Of a stretch of 6,940 bases of DNA, positions 5,252-6,940 are shown one piece after another (position 1 is the stretch's first letter; the number at the start of each line of letters is the position of its first letter). The notes below the pieces were generated by a model. The model was given only the letters and a program-made list of their open reading frames with translations. It did not search any database and was not told the origin of the DNA. Made by a program: the position numbers and the translations under genes. This DNA is from CAYNYF01 sp964401385 (GTDB taxonomy: Bacteria > Planctomycetota > Phycisphaerae > SM23-33), in the NCBI GenBank assembly GCA_964401385.1, contig CAYNYF010000126.1, positions 1-6,940 of the forward strand. The letters run 5' to 3'.

Positions 5252-5974
5252 GACTTGGTTCTCCTTGCTCTGCCCCGGCGTAGCCGAAGGCGAAGCCGGG
5301 GCCGTCGCTGCCACGTTCGCGGACGTGTTCAGGTCGGCCCCCAGATCGACGAAGGAAATTTCGCCCAGTGTCGCCTTGCGGACGACGTTGACCGGGCCGT
5401 TGAACTCGCGGCCGTTCACGACGACCGCCTGCTTCTCGCGCACGAACTCGAACTGTTCCACCTGCGCCCCGATGGATGCCTGCCAGGGGAAGCCGTTGCG
5501 GGCGGAGGCAACGATCTCCTTGGCCGCGGCCGTGTCACGGGACACGACGCCCGCGGCCAGCAGCCTGCCGTCGGCCACGCGGATGCTGTCGGTGTGACCC
5601 ACGCCGGCGGTCACGTCATGGCCGAAGCGGATGGGCCTGGCCTGCGAGGGGATGGCCAGCCCGGCCAGGTCCACGATGACCGGGTACCGCCATTCGCCGA
5701 TCCGCATGGGCCCACCCGTGTAGGCGACCATCGTGAACCGCGGGAGCCTGGGCTTACCGTCTTCGCCACCGGCGGCGGCCTCGATGGTCAGTGCCCCCGG
5801 CTCGCTGAAGAAGTTCAGCTCGCCGCCGGCCCGGGTAGCGGCCTGGCGTTCGCAGACCGCCCGCCGTTGTTCGGCGTCGGGGTATTCCCGGACCATGACC
5901 TCGTCGCCCATGCAGCGCTGGACGAAGTCGTCACGCTTCTCGCCCTTCTTGCGTTCAGGCAGCGGCACGATCAT
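3713..5974 (-). CDS. Prohead protease / scaffold / major capsid protein fusion
   Basis: This 753-residue protein joins the capsid maturation protease to the shell subunit. Residues 1-50 carry a conserved-looking head (PLPERKKGEKRDDF, then RCMGDEVM). Residues 60-215 resemble an HK97-type prohead protease, with candidate catalytic His119 in RFGHD and Ser167 in PWQASIGA, then GEISFVDLGADLNTS at 204-218. Residues 220-310 are a Pro/Ala/Lys/Gly-rich linker. Residues 311-450 are helical and Ala-rich, like a scaffold or delta domain. Residues 455-753 resemble a Mu gpT-like, HK97-fold capsid protein (IDIGGILSNVANKFLLEGFF, then DRRDIINDDLGAI, ending MRGYHDFGVNL). Such fusions are a known phage arrangement. 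The ATG at 5974 touches its AGGAGG with no spacing, whereas the in-frame GTG at 5968 has six bases of spacing and gives MPLPERKKGE, so 5968 may be the true start. The protease would cut the linker during maturation (inference). The position after the portal fits. Confidence 0.92.
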   Translation of the reverse strand: MIVPLPERKKGEKRDDFVQRCMGDEVMVREYPDAEQRRAVCERQAATRAGGELNFFSEPGALTIEAAAGGEDGKPRLPRFTMVAYTGGPMRIGEWRYPVIVDLAGLAIPSQARPIRFGHDVTAGVGHTDSIRVADGRLLAAGVVSRDTAAAKEIVASARNGFPWQASIGAQVEQFEFVREKQAVVVNGREFNGPVNVVRKATLGEISFVDLGADLNTSANVAATAPASPSATPGQSKENQVMEGTENKQEQTVEKTAAKGKDAPKVQGQAPEGKEAPAGTPSRDGSRPGTPAPAVQAAAAAGSAPDAGITVDPVADMRAKAAAEQERIAAVRKVCGDTHADIAAKAIATGWDVTRTELEVLRADRPKAPAAHVPDSTMTGAVLEAACMLTGGVKGDAVVDTHGEQAVDAADKRFRGGIGLQELLLEAAWANGYEGRNFRNSREVLRFAFGLNLQAAGMSTIDIGGILSNVANKFLLEGFFSVERVWRNICAVRNVSDFKTVTSYRLIGRDQYEVVAPGGELKHGTLGEESYTNKADTYGLMLAIDRRDIINDDLGAITTVPRKLGRGSGLKINDIFWTVFLNNGSFFTSGNKNYLTGTDTVLSIDGLSKAEKAFMDQVDSDGKPIGIMPQVMLVPTALSAMATQLFKSVEIRDTTASTKYPVANPHQGKFRAEVSRYLSNSSYTGNSEKAWYLLADPTDLPVIEVAFLNGQESPTIETAEADFNVLGVQMRGYHDFGVNLQDPKGGVKSKGEA
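5249..5266 (-). promoter_or_regulatory. Internal ribosome binding site for the protease-free capsid product
   Basis: On the minus strand AAGGAG (5266-5261) is followed after nine bases by ATG (5251-5249), in frame with the fusion gene. This is a stronger, better-spaced site than the one at the fusion's own outermost ATG. It lies at the codons for SKENQVM, in a variable linker where the protein does not obviously require these residues. Confidence 0.6.
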
Positions 5975-6940
5975 CCTCCTCTTCGCGGTCGGTTTCGTCC
6001 TTCTCGGGCGCGACGGATGTTTGCGGCACCGCCTGCGCCGACGTGAGGCCGAGTTCCTTCATCAGGGCCACTTCCTTCGCCCGCTGGCGGAGCTCCGTTT
6101 CCCAGTCCTTGCCTTGGCGGGCGTACTCAGCCGCCAGTGTGGTGGTATTGCTGGCCAGGCGCGTGGCCTGGGCGTTGGCCTCCTTGGCGGGATCGACGTG
6201 CTCGTGCCCGTCCCAGAACCACTGGTGCGGGAACTCGCGAAGGGTCCGCACCGGCAGGGGCAACAGGTCGGTCACGAGGATCGCCTCGTCCAGCCAGGCC
6301 GAGAGGATCCGGTCTATCACGACCGCGTCGAGATGGGACTGCTCCACGCGGATGCTCTTGAAGTAGGTCTGATGGTCGAGGCGCCCCGAGGCGTAGTTGT
6401 AGCCCGAGCTGTTGCCGGCAGCGACGTTGAACGGCATGTTCAGGCAGCGGGCGATTTCCATCAGGATCGTCCGCACGAACTGATCGTGCGTAGTGGTGGG
6501 CTGCTCGGCCTTGATCTGGCCCATCTTCCAGCCGCCGGGCATGGTCAGTAGCGCCCGCTGTTCCAGCTCGATCGGCTCGAACGGCTCGGCAGAGTCGGCC
6601 TCGCCGTTGGCGGGCGAATCCGTGTAGAGAATGCCCGCGAAATCGGCGGCCGTTTCCGCGGCGGCGATCACCGCCAGCGTGTAGCGGCGAAGCTGGGCGA
6701 ACAGCGGCAGCGCCGGCGTGATCTCCGGGATGCCCCGGTGCTGGCCGGGCCGATCCGAGCGGAACCAGTGGACCACCGCATCGGCGGGCACCAGGTCGTA
6801 CTGCGTCTTCCAGGCAGCCAGGTCGCCGGGGTGCTGGCGCAGGATCGTGTAGGTCTGCGGGTTGCCCCAGGCGTCCAGGATGATCCCGTCGATGTCGGTG
6901 TCCGTCGGCAGCACCGACATGACCGGCGACGCCACGCGGT
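5955..6940 (-). CDS. Phage portal protein, lambda gpB type (C-terminal part, N-terminus outside window)
   Basis: The portal forms the dodecameric ring at one capsid vertex through which DNA is packaged and to which the tail connector attaches. The frame is open to the right edge, so about 190 N-terminal residues of a typical ~500-residue lambda-family portal are missing. Numbering from the in-frame GTG at 6935, which is probably internal, three family blocks are visible. Residues 54-76 carry the VVHWFRSDRPGQ...GIPEITPAL block. Residues 148-192 hold a helix followed by GYNYASGRLDHQTYF, matching the NYSSxR region of lambda portals. Residues 248-297 hold VDPAKEANAQA, a spacing segment, then GKDWETELRQRAKE. 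The C-terminus is very acidic (about 311-323, rich in Asp and Glu), then ends in Ala. The stop lies 20 bases inside the next gene's longest reading. The family assignment rests on motif recognition, but several blocks agree in the right order. Confidence 0.9.
   Translation of the reverse strand, partial: RVASPVMSVLPTDTDIDGIILDAWGNPQTYTILRQHPGDLAAWKTQYDLVPADAVVHWFRSDRPGQHRGIPEITPALPLFAQLRRYTLAVIAAAETAADFAGILYTDSPANGEADSAEPFEPIELEQRALLTMPGGWKMGQIKAEQPTTTHDQFVRTILMEIARCLNMPFNVAAGNSSGYNYASGRLDHQTYFKSIRVEQSHLDAVVIDRILSAWLDEAILVTDLLPLPVRTLREFPHQWFWDGHEHVDPAKEANAQATRLASNTTTLAAEYARQGKDWETELRQRAKEVALMKELGLTSAQAVPQTSVAPEKDETDREEEDDRAAA
5966..5980 (-). promoter_or_regulatory. Ribosome binding site that favours the GTG start of the protease-capsid gene
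   Basis: AGGAGG (5980-5975) sits directly against the ATG at 5974 with no spacing, but six bases before the in-frame GTG at 5968-5966. The GTG start removes two residues and gives an N-terminus MPLPERKKGE. The site lies within the acidic tail codons of the portal gene, so translation is likely coupled to portal translation. Confidence 0.55.

Noticed and set aside
3773..6046. 757-codon open frame on the plus strand opposite the protease-capsid gene
   Set aside because: Mirror frame of a GC-rich gene: its product is rich in Val, Gly, Arg and His with no domain pattern, whereas the minus strand encodes clear protease and capsid motifs.
1..6940. Promoters, intrinsic terminators, tRNAs, CRISPR arrays, attachment sites, defence or anti-defence genes
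   Set aside because: Nothing recognisable was found on either strand. Gaps between genes are at most 27 bases, and no hairpin followed by a strong U run is present.

Overview
The window is a compact head and head-to-tail assembly module of a tailed double-stranded DNA phage or prophage, read entirely on the minus strand (from high to low coordinates). The DNA is strongly GC-rich, with G or C in most third codon positions, which explains the many long open frames on the opposite strand. Several of the proteins recall sets I associate with prophages and metagenomic phages of GC-rich bacteria, possibly Planctomycetes. That host guess comes from memory of protein style and is weak. No integrase, attachment site, host gene, tRNA, CRISPR array or insertion sequence is visible, so a free phage and an integrated prophage cannot be told apart.

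In transcription order the module runs as follows. First come the C-terminal two thirds of a lambda-type portal protein (6940-5955, cut by the window edge) and a 753-residue fusion of prohead protease, scaffold-like linker and major capsid protein (5974-3713). Next are a DUF2190-type capsid cement protein (3685-3344), a probable head-closure protein (3340-2957), a 77-residue protein with a coiled coil and one membrane helix (2957-2724), and a 140-residue probable tail-terminator-type protein (2722-2300). A small beta-rich protein (2297-2043) and a 304-residue polyglycine/beta-repeat protein (2043-1129) follow. The module ends with an unknown 101-residue protein (1129-824), an HK97 gp10-like neck or tail-completion protein (827-390) and the start of the major tail tube protein (374 to beyond position 1). 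The presence of connector genes and a tail tube points to a tail, most likely siphovirus-like, although no tape measure or sheath is in view.

Genes touch or overlap at almost every junction (TAATG, TGATG, TAGTG and GTGA stop/start overlaps), so this is one polycistronic unit with translational coupling. No promoter was recognised. The two largest gaps are 27 bases between capsid and cement genes, which hold a small GNRA-loop hairpin, and 15 bases before the tail tube gene.

Three points deserve attention. The protease-capsid fusion contains an in-frame ATG (5251) preceded by a strong, well-spaced Shine-Dalgarno sequence exactly where the protease ends, so the gene probably makes both the full fusion and a protease-free scaffold-capsid protein. 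A polyglycine, three-module beta-repeat protein of adhesin or fibre style, with its small partner, sits inside the head-tail connector genes instead of among the tail-tip genes. A small coiled-coil membrane protein lies among the virion genes. I see no new defence system or other non-virion system here.
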